Part shown: piece after piece, positions 28,347 through 35,152 of the stretch
Layout of the letters: every line of letters begins with the position of its first letter
Position numbering within the stretch: the stretch's first letter is position 1
NCBI GenBank assembly: GCA_963726785.1
Contig: CAVSDJ010000010.1
Span: forward strand, 496,001-560,000
Direction of reading: 5' to 3'
DNA: 64,000 nucleotides
Source of the DNA: DATEKX01 sp963726785
GTDB taxonomy: Bacteria; Acidobacteriota; Blastocatellia; UBA7656
Translations under genes and position numbers: made by a program
Notes under the pieces: model-generated
Seen by the model: only the letters and a program-made list of their open reading frames with translations
Told to the model about the DNA's origin: nothing
The model's database searches: none

Positions 28347-28877
28347 CTACTTGTTGCGTAAAGGGTCTCCGAAAATCTCGCGCAGCACAGCAGCCGAAAG
28401 GAAAGGGACGTAGCTCGCCCCAGGCTCCTTTGGGGTAAGCAAGGGGTATATTACTGCGAAATCTGCGAAGTACGCGGCTCGTTTCAGCAATTCGCGCGGT
28501 GATACATTCGCGACTGCCTCGATTGGATGGATCATAGTGCCGAGTTCATGCTGTGGTATTGCCCGAACTTCCTCAACCCACCGCTCAATAGCATTGGGGT
28601 CGCAATTGTAGTCGATATTGAATGCTGCCCCTTCGACATCCCGATCTACTTCGGAGAGTTCAGCGTCAGTCGCAAGCCCGTTAACATATCGCTCTGCAAC
28701 CTCAATTCCCCTTCGGCTTGCTTTCTGTGGAAGCAGCTCCCAGATCGCACGACAGCAAGCAAGGTAATAGCGGTGCAAATTGCGCTCTAATTCTGCTTCA
28801 CTGCCACACCAGTTCATTCGGAGTTCCCGTAGCAACTTTGGCACACCGTTCAGTCTGTACAATTCTTTCTTAGTCAT
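28347..28877 (-). CDS. Hypothetical helical protein (cassette gene)
   Basis: 176 residues, predicted mostly alpha-helical and cytosolic. The segment YYLACCRAIWELLPQKASRR followed by VAERYVNGLATDAEL matches the CCRxIW...EVAERYADG pattern seen in proteins of Planctomycetes, Myxococcota and Acidobacteriota that carry repeat-companion domains. Their function is unknown. There is no signal peptide or membrane segment. The gene begins 12 bases beyond site c and is followed by site b, so it behaves as a single-gene cassette. Confidence 0.7.
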   Translation of the reverse strand: MTKKELYRLNGVPKLLRELRMNWCGSEAELERNLHRYYLACCRAIWELLPQKASRRGIEVAERYVNGLATDAELSEVDRDVEGAAFNIDYNCDPNAIERWVEEVRAIPQHELGTMIHPIEAVANVSPRELLKRAAYFADFAVIYPLLTPKEPGASYVPFLSAAVLREIFGDPLRNK

Positions 28878-28889
28878 ACGTTCAATTTT

Positions 28890-28985
28890 GCTGCCTAATG
28901 CCCCGCATCAGCCGGCGCGTTGCTGTAGACCAACTAAGCTAGTCTAAGCCATTTGAAATTTGCTTACCGCGCTCGGCTGCATAAG
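28890..28985 (-). other. Degenerate attC site, c, fused to the end of the preceding gene
   Basis: The minus strand reads ATGCAGCCGAGCGCGGTAAGC, nearly identical to site b, but the R'' box is missing (CATCCTT in its place). The right arm CGCGCCGGCTGATGCGGGG ends with ATTAGGC, a G-to-A variant of GTTAGGC. The left arm is translated as the last residues of the leucine-rich protein. Confidence 0.5.
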
Positions 28986-29399
28986 GATGTCGAGCTTTTT
29001 TAGTGCCATAAGCGGCTCAAGAGATCGAACTTTGCTAAAGTTTTCGAGGGCCAATATCTTGAGGCTTACGAAATTATCAATCCCGACCAAAGATTCAGCT
29101 TTCCTATTGCCCCAGATCACAAGAGTGCTCAGCCCATTCATCTGACCTAAAAGTCGTAAATCTCCGACTCTCATGTCATGGATGATTAGGCTATCAATTT
29201 TATAAAGGCCAGCGATGAGTTCGTATAACTTTGTGCCAACTCGCGAGGCCCATGACGTAGAGAGGTTGCTGAACCAGGGTAGCCTCTCAATGTTCCTGGT
29301 GCTTGCACTGACAGCCAAGTAGTTTACATTGCGATCGACATTTGCCAGGTCATCAACAATAGGCTGTTTAGCTTTAAACAGATGAGAAGGGATATTCAT
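28944..29399 (-). CDS. Leucine-rich-repeat-like protein, probably 3'-truncated (cassette gene)
   Basis: 151 residues. From about residue 60, repeats with a leucine-rich spacing are visible: LYKIDSLIIHDMRVGDLRLL, GQMNGLSTLVIWGN, FVSLKILALENFSKVRSLEP and LKKLDILM. The C-terminus LMQPSAVSKFQMA is encoded by the left arm of attC site c, so the natural end has probably been lost by deletion. LRR proteins of this sort mediate protein contacts. The start lies about 35 bases beyond site d. There is no signal peptide. Confidence 0.65.
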   Translation of the reverse strand: MNIPSHLFKAKQPIVDDLANVDRNVNYLAVSASTRNIERLPWFSNLSTSWASRVGTKLYELIAGLYKIDSLIIHDMRVGDLRLLGQMNGLSTLVIWGNRKAESLVGIDNFVSLKILALENFSKVRSLEPLMALKKLDILMQPSAVSKFQMA

Positions 29400-29433
29400 C
29401 GCGCACAGTTTACCGGATTTGCGAGTTTGTGTA

Positions 29434-29532
29434 AGCGGTCTAACAAGCGCCTGTAGCGGAGGCCGCGAATCGAGTTTCTCCTCGTTCCACCAGTTCTACA
29501 CGCGGCCCCGCTGATGCGGGACGTTAGACCGC
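29434..29532 (-). other. Integron attC site, d (best preserved)
   Basis: Perfect 10-bp terminal repeats GCGGTCTAAC and GTTAGACCGC bound 99 bp. They contain exact R'' (GTCTAAC) and R' (GTTAGAC) boxes. The inner arms (minus strand GTCCCGCATCAGCGGGGCC and GGCCTCCGCTACAGGCGCTT) pair with small mismatches, as expected for a single-stranded folded attC. The R'' box includes the TAA stop of an upstream fragment (29539-29605). Confidence 0.75.
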
Positions 29533-29538
29533 GTTTCG

Positions 29539-29605
29539 ATCATAAATAATCTGCACGCCCTGCTTATTACCGAGAAAGTCAATGACCACGTTGGCTCGCC
29601 ATACA
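29539..29605 (-). pseudogene. C-terminal fragment of a lost cassette gene
   Basis: The minus strand encodes VWRANVVIDFLGNKQGVQII and YDRNAV before a TAA lying in the R'' box of site d. It has no start and is preceded directly by the stop of the methyltransferase in another frame. It is the tail of an older cassette gene whose front was replaced. Confidence 0.45.
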
Positions 29606-30382
29606 CTATGTCGCCTCCTGACTGCTCAGCTCCAGCTCTAGAGCCGCTTCCCAATTGTCAATTTTACCTCCCACCGGTGCCAGCGGTTGCCGCTTGCCAA
29701 CAGGTTGAAAGTCGAATTCTCGCTTAAAGAAGAATGATGTGGTTTGACAATACTCATTTCCGGGTACTGGCCCGCTCATATCTACCTCGATAAGCCCGGC
29801 CTGCCTCAAATATCTAGCCGTCGCCGGTAACCAGTCGGAATTATCTAAAATAATCAGCCCAGTTGCCGCCAACTGCGGCAACCCAGACTGAGCACACTGA
29901 TAACGAACGCGCGATTTTGCATAGCCGTCCACAACAATTACATCAAAAATTCCAAAATCTCTTATCGCTTCAGAATATTGCCTGAACTGCTCGCGCGTCT
30001 CTGGCGTCGGATGGTACTCGTCCGCCTTTTGGGTAATCGCCGCCAGTATTATACGTGCGTTCATAGGCGCGAGCTTTGAAATCTTTTCGTGCCAATCTGG
30101 ATGATGCTCAATGCTTATGACCTCCTTAGCTCGCGCTGCCCAAAAGAGGGTTGAATATCCCGAGCCATATTCAAACACTCGCTTATTCGATAAGTCCCAA
30201 TTTTTAATAGCTTCGACAGCCGGGAAGGTGAACCAGGGCACATAGTTGCCTTCTTTATCCAGATGCTCTCCATTCTTCACGCTCGCAAAATATCTTTGGT
30301 CAGACAGCAGAGTTTTGCAGATTCGGGCGCTGTGCCTAATTGCCTTATAGTGTGAATGCATGCGCTTCAGCAGTTCTATCAT
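29606..30382 (-). CDS. SAM-dependent methyltransferase, class I
   Basis: 258 residues from the ATG at 30382, chosen for GGGAGA at seven bases upstream; in-frame ATGs up to 30439 lack this. The Rossmann motif I is VFEYGSGYSTLFWAARA (about residues 70-86), followed by EVISIEHHPDWHEKI. The later motif FDVIVVDGYAKSR and LIILDNSDW complete the methyltransferase fold. It resembles FkbM-like or sugar/small-molecule methyltransferases; no substrate motif is visible. It lies between the attC-like cluster and an IS3 element and may have been captured with either. It has no RNA- or DNA-specific NPPY motif. Confidence 0.75.
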   Translation of the reverse strand: MIELLKRMHSHYKAIRHSARICKTLLSDQRYFASVKNGEHLDKEGNYVPWFTFPAVEAIKNWDLSNKRVFEYGSGYSTLFWAARAKEVISIEHHPDWHEKISKLAPMNARIILAAITQKADEYHPTPETREQFRQYSEAIRDFGIFDVIVVDGYAKSRVRYQCAQSGLPQLAATGLIILDNSDWLPATARYLRQAGLIEVDMSGPVPGNEYCQTTSFFFKREFDFQPVGKRQPLAPVGGKIDNWEAALELELSSQEAT

Positions 30383-30453
30383 TCGTATGTCTCCCATTGT
30401 AATTATAACGGGACATGCAAGCAAACTTACATTGTGCATACTAAAGCGTGTTT

Positions 30454-30539
30454 AGCTTTGCACCAAAAGTCACGTAATTGTTGATGAATTATTTCTTCCG
30501 GCTCTCAACAAAGTTTTAAAGTGACTTTTGGTGCAAAGC
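30454..30539. repeat. 19-bp perfect inverted repeat beside the IS3 element
   Basis: GCTTTGCACCAAAAGTCAC (30454-30472) and its exact complement (30521-30539) enclose 48 bases immediately left of the IS3 element. It may be a solo miniature element or the remains of another insertion sequence end. Confidence 0.7.
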
Positions 30540-30632
30540 AGGTTGCCGAGTTTGACCTTCACCCGAAAAACTGGAGCAAAATTAACGTTAAAAATCTGCT
30601 GGAATTTGGCCCTCCACAACCCGGGAGGAATC

Positions 30633-30899
30633 ATGAAGAAATCCAAGTTCACCGAAGAACAAATCGCTTATGCTCTCAGGCAGGCTGAAAGCGGCACTCC
30701 TGTACTCGACTTATGCCGCAAGCTCGGCATCTCCGAACAAACCTTCTATCGCTGGAAGAAAAAGTATGAAGGCATGGGCGTGGCCGAGCTTCGTCGCCTG
30801 CGTCAGCTCGAAGATGAAAACCGCAGGCTTAAATCTCTAGTCGCTGATCTCACGCTTGATAAGCACATGCTTCAGGAGGTCATAAGAAAAAAGCTCTAA
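30633..30899 (+). CDS. IS3-family transposase OrfA
   Basis: 88 residues from the ATG at 30633 with GGGAGG upstream. KFTEEQIAYALRQAESGTPV and LCRKLGISEQTFYRWKKKY form the helix-turn-helix that binds the IS ends. A leucine-zipper-like segment (LRRLRQLEDENRRLKSLVAD) follows. Close to the stop is the heptamer AAAAAAG (30887-30893), a standard -1 slippery sequence that would fuse OrfA to OrfB. Confidence 0.85.
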   Translation: MKKSKFTEEQIAYALRQAESGTPVLDLCRKLGISEQTFYRWKKKYEGMGVAELRRLRQLEDENRRLKSLVADLTLDKHMLQEVIRKKL

Positions 30900-31753
30900 A
30901 GCCGGCGCAGAAACGCGAGTTGGTTAATTTTCTTCACGTCGGCTTCAAAGTATCAACGCGCAGAGCATGTCGTGTGATCGGACTGAATCTTTCGACCCGC
31001 TACTACCGCAGCCGGGCAAGGGATCAATCGGCGCTGCGCATCAGGCTCAGGGACCTGGCTCAGGTTCGGGTGAGATACGGTTATCGCCGCTTACACATAC
31101 TGCTGCAGCGAGAAGGTTGGAAGGTCAATCACAAGCTTGTATATCGGCTCTACACTGAGGAAAGCCTATCGTTGCGGATAAAGAGAAAGAAAAAGTGTGT
31201 GAGCGTGACAAGGGTGCAAGTAGCTCAGCCAACTGCGCCCAACGAAGTCTGGTCTATGGATTTTGTAGCCGACGGCTTGGCCAACGGGCAGGCTTTCAGG
31301 GCCTTAACGTTAGTGGATAACTATAGCCGTGAGAGCCTGGCAATCGAGGTGGATTTTTCACTCACCGGCAAGCGGGTAGTTGAGGTGCTGGAGAAAGTGG
31401 CGAAGGGTAATGGCAAGCCGCAAGTGGTCAAGTGTGACAACGGCCCGGAGTTCATCTCAAGAGCAGTAGACGAGAGGGCTTACAGGAGGAGGGTGAAGCA
31501 GGACGTCAGTCGTCCTGGTAAGCCTAAGGATAACGCATACATCAAGAGCTTCAACGGGAGGTTCAGGCAAGAGTGCCTAGATCAGCACTGGTTTTCAAGC
31601 ATCGAAGAAGCAAGACAGAAGATTGAAGAATGGAGAAAGGATTACAATCAGGATCGTCCGCACAGTGCTCTGGGCAATCAAACACCCGGAGCTTTTAAGG
31701 AAGATTGGCAAAGGAATCGAGGGCCAAAACGGGTGGAGATTTTGACGTTATGA
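30894..31753 (+). CDS. IS3-family transposase OrfB, catalytic Glu replaced by Lys
   Basis: The coding frame is entered by -1 frameshift after 30893 and reads ALKPAQKRELVNFLHVGFKV onward to 31753. The HTH_21-like region (ALRIRLRDLAQVRVRYGYRR) precedes the rve integrase core. The first Asp is in WSMDFV and the second in KCDNGPEF. The third acidic residue should be the Glu of NAYIESFNGR, but here the codon is AAG, giving NAYIKSFNGR. Transposase is therefore probably inactive although the frame is intact, so the copy is likely immobile unless helped in trans. Confidence 0.85.
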
Positions 31754-31782
31754 TTGCTTCAGATTTGGGGTGCGGCTCACTG

Positions 31783-32790
31783 TTATGCGATGATAGCAAC
31801 CTGTTTAATCCAACTTGCTATTATATGTCTTACTTGGAGATCCTTCTCGTATGTTACATAGAGGTCTTTGATGAGATCAAATGGTATAACAGGTAGCGAA
31901 TTGTGGCGGAGTATTAGGCAATATTTGTTCTGATAATGCATCATACCAAGTTCGTAAGCAACATTTGGGCTATATGCTTGGTGTTCCTCCGGCTCATCAA
32001 ATAAAGCTATACCATACTTGCAGCAATATAAAACTGCTATCGGGTTGTAAACATTCTTTGTAATATTCCATTCTAAATGGTCTGCACGCACACCGTGCAA
32101 ACCCTGTTTCGATAAATTCTCGATAATATAATCCCCCAGTTCTCTGTTTGACTCTCTGAACTTCATCATCAGGAATACATTCTTTGAAAATGGGAATCTT
32201 GCAATCTGGCTCTCTATATCACTTTTGAAACCGACAAGTGGCTTAATGAGTTCATATTGGCCTTCCTCAGGAACATATATTGTCCTTTCTTTGATGGCGG
32301 AATACTTATCAAGCTCTCGGATAAGTAGCCTTCGTAAACTTGCTAACGTCGCGGATTCATCAAGCTCTTGCCTAATTTTAGTACCAGAATCTTCAATGGC
32401 TCTACGTAAATAGAATCTTATATCTGCAATCGAACTAGGGCTTCCTTTGCTGATAAAGGCGGAAACACCCAGAGTACCCAACTCCCTTGCATAGGGTTCT
32501 AAATAGGCGGAGAGAACTACTATCGGCAACTCAGGATGTTTAGTTTTGATTAACTCAAGCAGCCGCATTCCTGCATGACCTTCTGGTCTGCTGGTTTTAT
32601 CTTCCGGGAGCATAAGGTCAGTCAACACTATCTTAAAATCTGAAATCTTCTCGATGGCTTGAAGAGCTTCTGAAACAGTCGTTGTCGTAACGACATCAAA
32701 CCCCTCTTCTTCTAGAAGTCGCTTATATGTATCGATCCATTGAAGGTCATCATCAACAAATAATACTTTTGGCGTCATCATATGTATCAC
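31783..32790 (-). CDS. Response regulator with C-terminal TIR-like/nucleoside-deoxyribosyltransferase-like domain
   Basis: 335 residues. The receiver domain spans 1-130: acidic pocket VDDD, phospho-acceptor Asp58 in VLTDLMLP, VVLSAY, and Lys115 in ISKGSP. A helical linker follows to about 200. The C-terminal domain at about 203-335 (VFLMMKFRESNRELGDYIIE, then GVRADHLEWN, ALFDEPEEH, SPNVAYELGMMH, YCLILRH) has the layout of TIR-like and nucleoside 2-deoxyribosyltransferase-like folds: an initial MMxF strand, RAD, then NPNVxYELG with a conserved Glu (here Glu280). That is not a DNA-binding output. It would act as an enzyme or nucleotide sensor switched by phosphorylation. It lies 35 bases downstream of its kinase. 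Confidence 0.75.
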   Translation of the reverse strand: MIHMMTPKVLFVDDDLQWIDTYKRLLEEEGFDVVTTTTVSEALQAIEKISDFKIVLTDLMLPEDKTSRPEGHAGMRLLELIKTKHPELPIVVLSAYLEPYARELGTLGVSAFISKGSPSSIADIRFYLRRAIEDSGTKIRQELDESATLASLRRLLIRELDKYSAIKERTIYVPEEGQYELIKPLVGFKSDIESQIARFPFSKNVFLMMKFRESNRELGDYIIENLSKQGLHGVRADHLEWNITKNVYNPIAVLYCCKYGIALFDEPEEHQAYSPNVAYELGMMHYQNKYCLILRHNSLPVIPFDLIKDLYVTYEKDLQVRHIIASWIKQVAIIA

Positions 32791-32825
32791 GAAATATAAA
32801 GTGTGTTTTCAGACTCTATCTGAGA

Positions 32826-34370
32826 TTATAATTTGGGAATGAGCACTGAGACAGTTGTTCCTTCACCTTTCTTGCTTTTTATCTCTAAGCCACCACCATG
32901 TCGGCTTATAACTTCTGTAGCAATAAATAATCCCAGGCCACTATTGGCTCTCTTATGCATTTTGGTTGTAAATAAGGTTGTTAACTTGGATATATATTCT
33001 TCTTCTATACCACATCCGTTGTCAATTATATCTATCCTTGCCATAGGAATGTGTTGGGGGCTGGAGTTGAGACTAATATTAATAGTGCCAGTTTCGCGGG
33101 TTGCCTCTTGAATAGCCTCGACCGCATTCTTAAGAATATTTACAAATACTCGCTCTAACATCAGCCGGTTGGCTTTAGCATAGACCTCCTCTGAATCGTG
33201 GATTTTGAAATTGACGCGAGAGGTATCTAATTCTTCTCCTACAATTCTCACAGAATCTATAATCACGCTCCTAATACTTATCCTCTCAAGAGACCGTTCA
33301 TGTACTTCTTTACTTTCGCGAAGTAGAGCAATAATCTGTGTAGAAGCAAAAATCCTGTTTGTTTGCTCACTTATTCTCTCAAGCCCCGCTAATACATCTG
33401 TATTGGACCGAAACGTCTGCCGCATTCTATCGATTTCCATATTGATAAATCCTAAAGGTGTCCGCACATCATGTTCAAGGCCTGCCGTTAAGCCTCCAAG
33501 CTTTTTCAAAACGTCCTGTTGAATTACTCGTTCCTGCATATTGTCAAATTCACGCCGTATGATACTTAAGACTGCAAGCCCATTCAATAACTTGATAAAG
33601 AGCGTGATCAGAAGAAACAAAATCATACCGGAAGGGAATATTAGTCTGAAGAAGAACAAGGGGTGTGATAAACCATAAGAATAAAAGCTGATTGGCAGGA
33701 TAGAAGCCCAATTCCCATAAACACTGGTGTCTAATCTTGACTTCAAGGCTTGTCCAACACGAATTGATGCCCAAATATGAAATGGAAGTGTAGCAATGCT
33801 AAAGATTATTATTCTTGTCCATAAATCAGGACTGGGCCACCAATTGATGATAATCCATTGGGCTACTATCAGGGCTGCTGCAATTTGTATTACCCATCTT
33901 ACCATACCGAGGACGAATTTTGAATAACTTGGGAATCCTCTAATAGGAATGTAGCTTGCAAAATAGAGAATAATATAATGAATGTTAGCAAGGAAACGGG
34001 CTGTAGCGTAAAACTGAATGCCAATTTCTCCTCTGGGAAAAAACGCTTCAGAAAATACATAAATTGCATTGGTCAACCAAGCTAAGGAAAGGAAAAGGTA
34101 AAAAGTGTCTTTGTGGATTCTATAATAAATGAAATACAATACGGACAAAGTAATGGCAACGAGAACGTGCATATTTGCCAAAGCTAACCAAGTAGGAGAT
34201 ATCGGGGATCCATAAGCATAGAAAAGCGCGCCGGAAGCGCAAAGGGAAGTAACGAGAACTAAAATACAGGTCAATCTGATTAGCTTGTCATCTGATAACA
34301 GTGCAAAAAACAAACTCTTGTCGTTGTTTTTAGTAATATCGTTTTGGGGGTCACTTCTCGGTGAGTCCAT
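32826..34370 (-). CDS. Membrane histidine kinase
   Basis: 514 residues. The first 260 hold about eight hydrophobic segments without a large extracellular loop, similar to multi-pass membrane-embedded sensor (MASE-like) modules. The H box is LEHDVRTPLGF (His near 299), followed by the HATPase domain: N box NILKNAVEAIQ, G1 IIDNGCGIEEEY, F box LFTTK and G2 SGLGLFIATEVISRHGGGLE. The start has GAGG six bases upstream. It is co-transcribed with the response regulator below. The membrane-embedded input suggests that it senses a membrane state or lipophilic signal. The pair lies between the IS3 element and the IS256 remnant, so it may be recently acquired. Confidence 0.85.
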   Translation of the reverse strand: MDSPRSDPQNDITKNNDKSLFFALLSDDKLIRLTCILVLVTSLCASGALFYAYGSPISPTWLALANMHVLVAITLSVLYFIYYRIHKDTFYLFLSLAWLTNAIYVFSEAFFPRGEIGIQFYATARFLANIHYIILYFASYIPIRGFPSYSKFVLGMVRWVIQIAAALIVAQWIIINWWPSPDLWTRIIIFSIATLPFHIWASIRVGQALKSRLDTSVYGNWASILPISFYSYGLSHPLFFFRLIFPSGMILFLLITLFIKLLNGLAVLSIIRREFDNMQERVIQQDVLKKLGGLTAGLEHDVRTPLGFINMEIDRMRQTFRSNTDVLAGLERISEQTNRIFASTQIIALLRESKEVHERSLERISIRSVIIDSVRIVGEELDTSRVNFKIHDSEEVYAKANRLMLERVFVNILKNAVEAIQEATRETGTINISLNSSPQHIPMARIDIIDNGCGIEEEYISKLTTLFTTKMHKRANSGLGLFIATEVISRHGGGLEIKSKKGEGTTVSVLIPKL

Positions 34371-34567
34371 TTTAGACCTCGCGCCCTTTGATAGCTTCTT
34401 TATTTGCCTTCGTATCGCACTTGGAATTGGCGCTTATGCTTATGTCATGTAGCGCGTTTACTTCGCATGTTCAAGCACGAATCGTCACATTGCTACGGCG
34501 TTGCTGCATAAATCTGATAAAGGATACACCTCTGCTGTAAAGAATCAAACGCTGCTCAGATCGCGTA

Positions 34568-35152
34568 GGGGTGTAATTAAGATTGTGTAATACCGACTTG
34601 CAGAGAAAAATGAGATTGGGTAAAGCCGTAAGCCGTTGACATTCAAACAGAACGGCGGATGCTAAATCTCACTTCTATGTGCAAGTCGGTATAAGTGGGT
34701 TTAATCAGCTAAAGCTAACAACTACAGAAAGGAAAGCGATTATGCCCATTAAACCAGAACGGCTCGATGAGCTTCTCAAAGAATATAATTCCCCTGATGA
34801 TATGTTCGGCTCTGACGGCCTCCTTCAACAACTTACAAAAGCTCTTGTTGAACGCGCCATGCAGGCTGAACTCTCTCACCACCTCGGCTACGAGAAGAAC
34901 TCCTCAGAGGGCAAAAACACCGACAACTCCAGAAACGGCTCTTTCCCTAAAACGATAAAAGGCAAGCGCGGTCAGGTGCAGATTGACGTGCCCCGTGACC
35001 GCTCAGGCCAGTTCCAGCCTCAGATCATTAAGAAGGGCCAGACTCGTTTCGATGGCTTCGATGACAAGATCATCTCCATGTATTCAAGAGGTATGACTGT
35101 TCGCGACATCCAGGCCCACCTCAAAGAGATTTATGGAGTTGATGTCTCGCCT
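34568..35152 (+). mobile_element. Truncated IS256-family element (left end plus N-terminal transposase)
   Basis: The left part with the start of the transposase gene is present. A 12-bp inverted repeat, TACCGACTTGCA at 34591-34602 and its complement at 34680-34691, lies before the gene. The element stops abruptly at about 35152 and is joined to the CRISPR array; the right two thirds and right end are missing. The left boundary is approximate. The DNA between the kinase gene and the element (34371-34567) shows no gene. Confidence 0.7.
34742..35152 (+). pseudogene. IS256-family (Mutator-type) transposase, N-terminal fragment
   Basis: About 137 residues remain of the usual 400 or so. The start ATG at 34742 follows GAAAGGAAAG. 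LLQQLTKALVERAMQAELSH, HLGYEKN, SRNGSFPKTIKGKRGQVQID, VPRDRSGQFQPQII and YSRGMTVRDIQAHLKEIYGV are diagnostic of the family. Homology ends after DVSP at about 35152. The catalytic DDE residues, which come later, are absent, so the product is non-functional. Confidence 0.85.

Larger units (their letters stand above)
30546..31755 (+). mobile_element. IS3-family insertion sequence
   Basis: It has the two-frame organisation of IS3 (orfA at 30633-30899, orfB reached by a -1 frameshift). The ends carry a shared imperfect inverted sequence around CACCCG: left TTTGACCTTCACCCGAAAAA, right complement CAAAATCTCCACCCGTTTT. The boundaries are approximate, and I could not identify target-site duplications. 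Confidence 0.75.

Noticed and set aside
27500..29540. Interpreting the inter-gene hairpins as ordinary terminators or REP elements
   Set aside because: Their ends match attC R boxes, they take in stop codons, and they occur once per small gene, which fits cassettes better.
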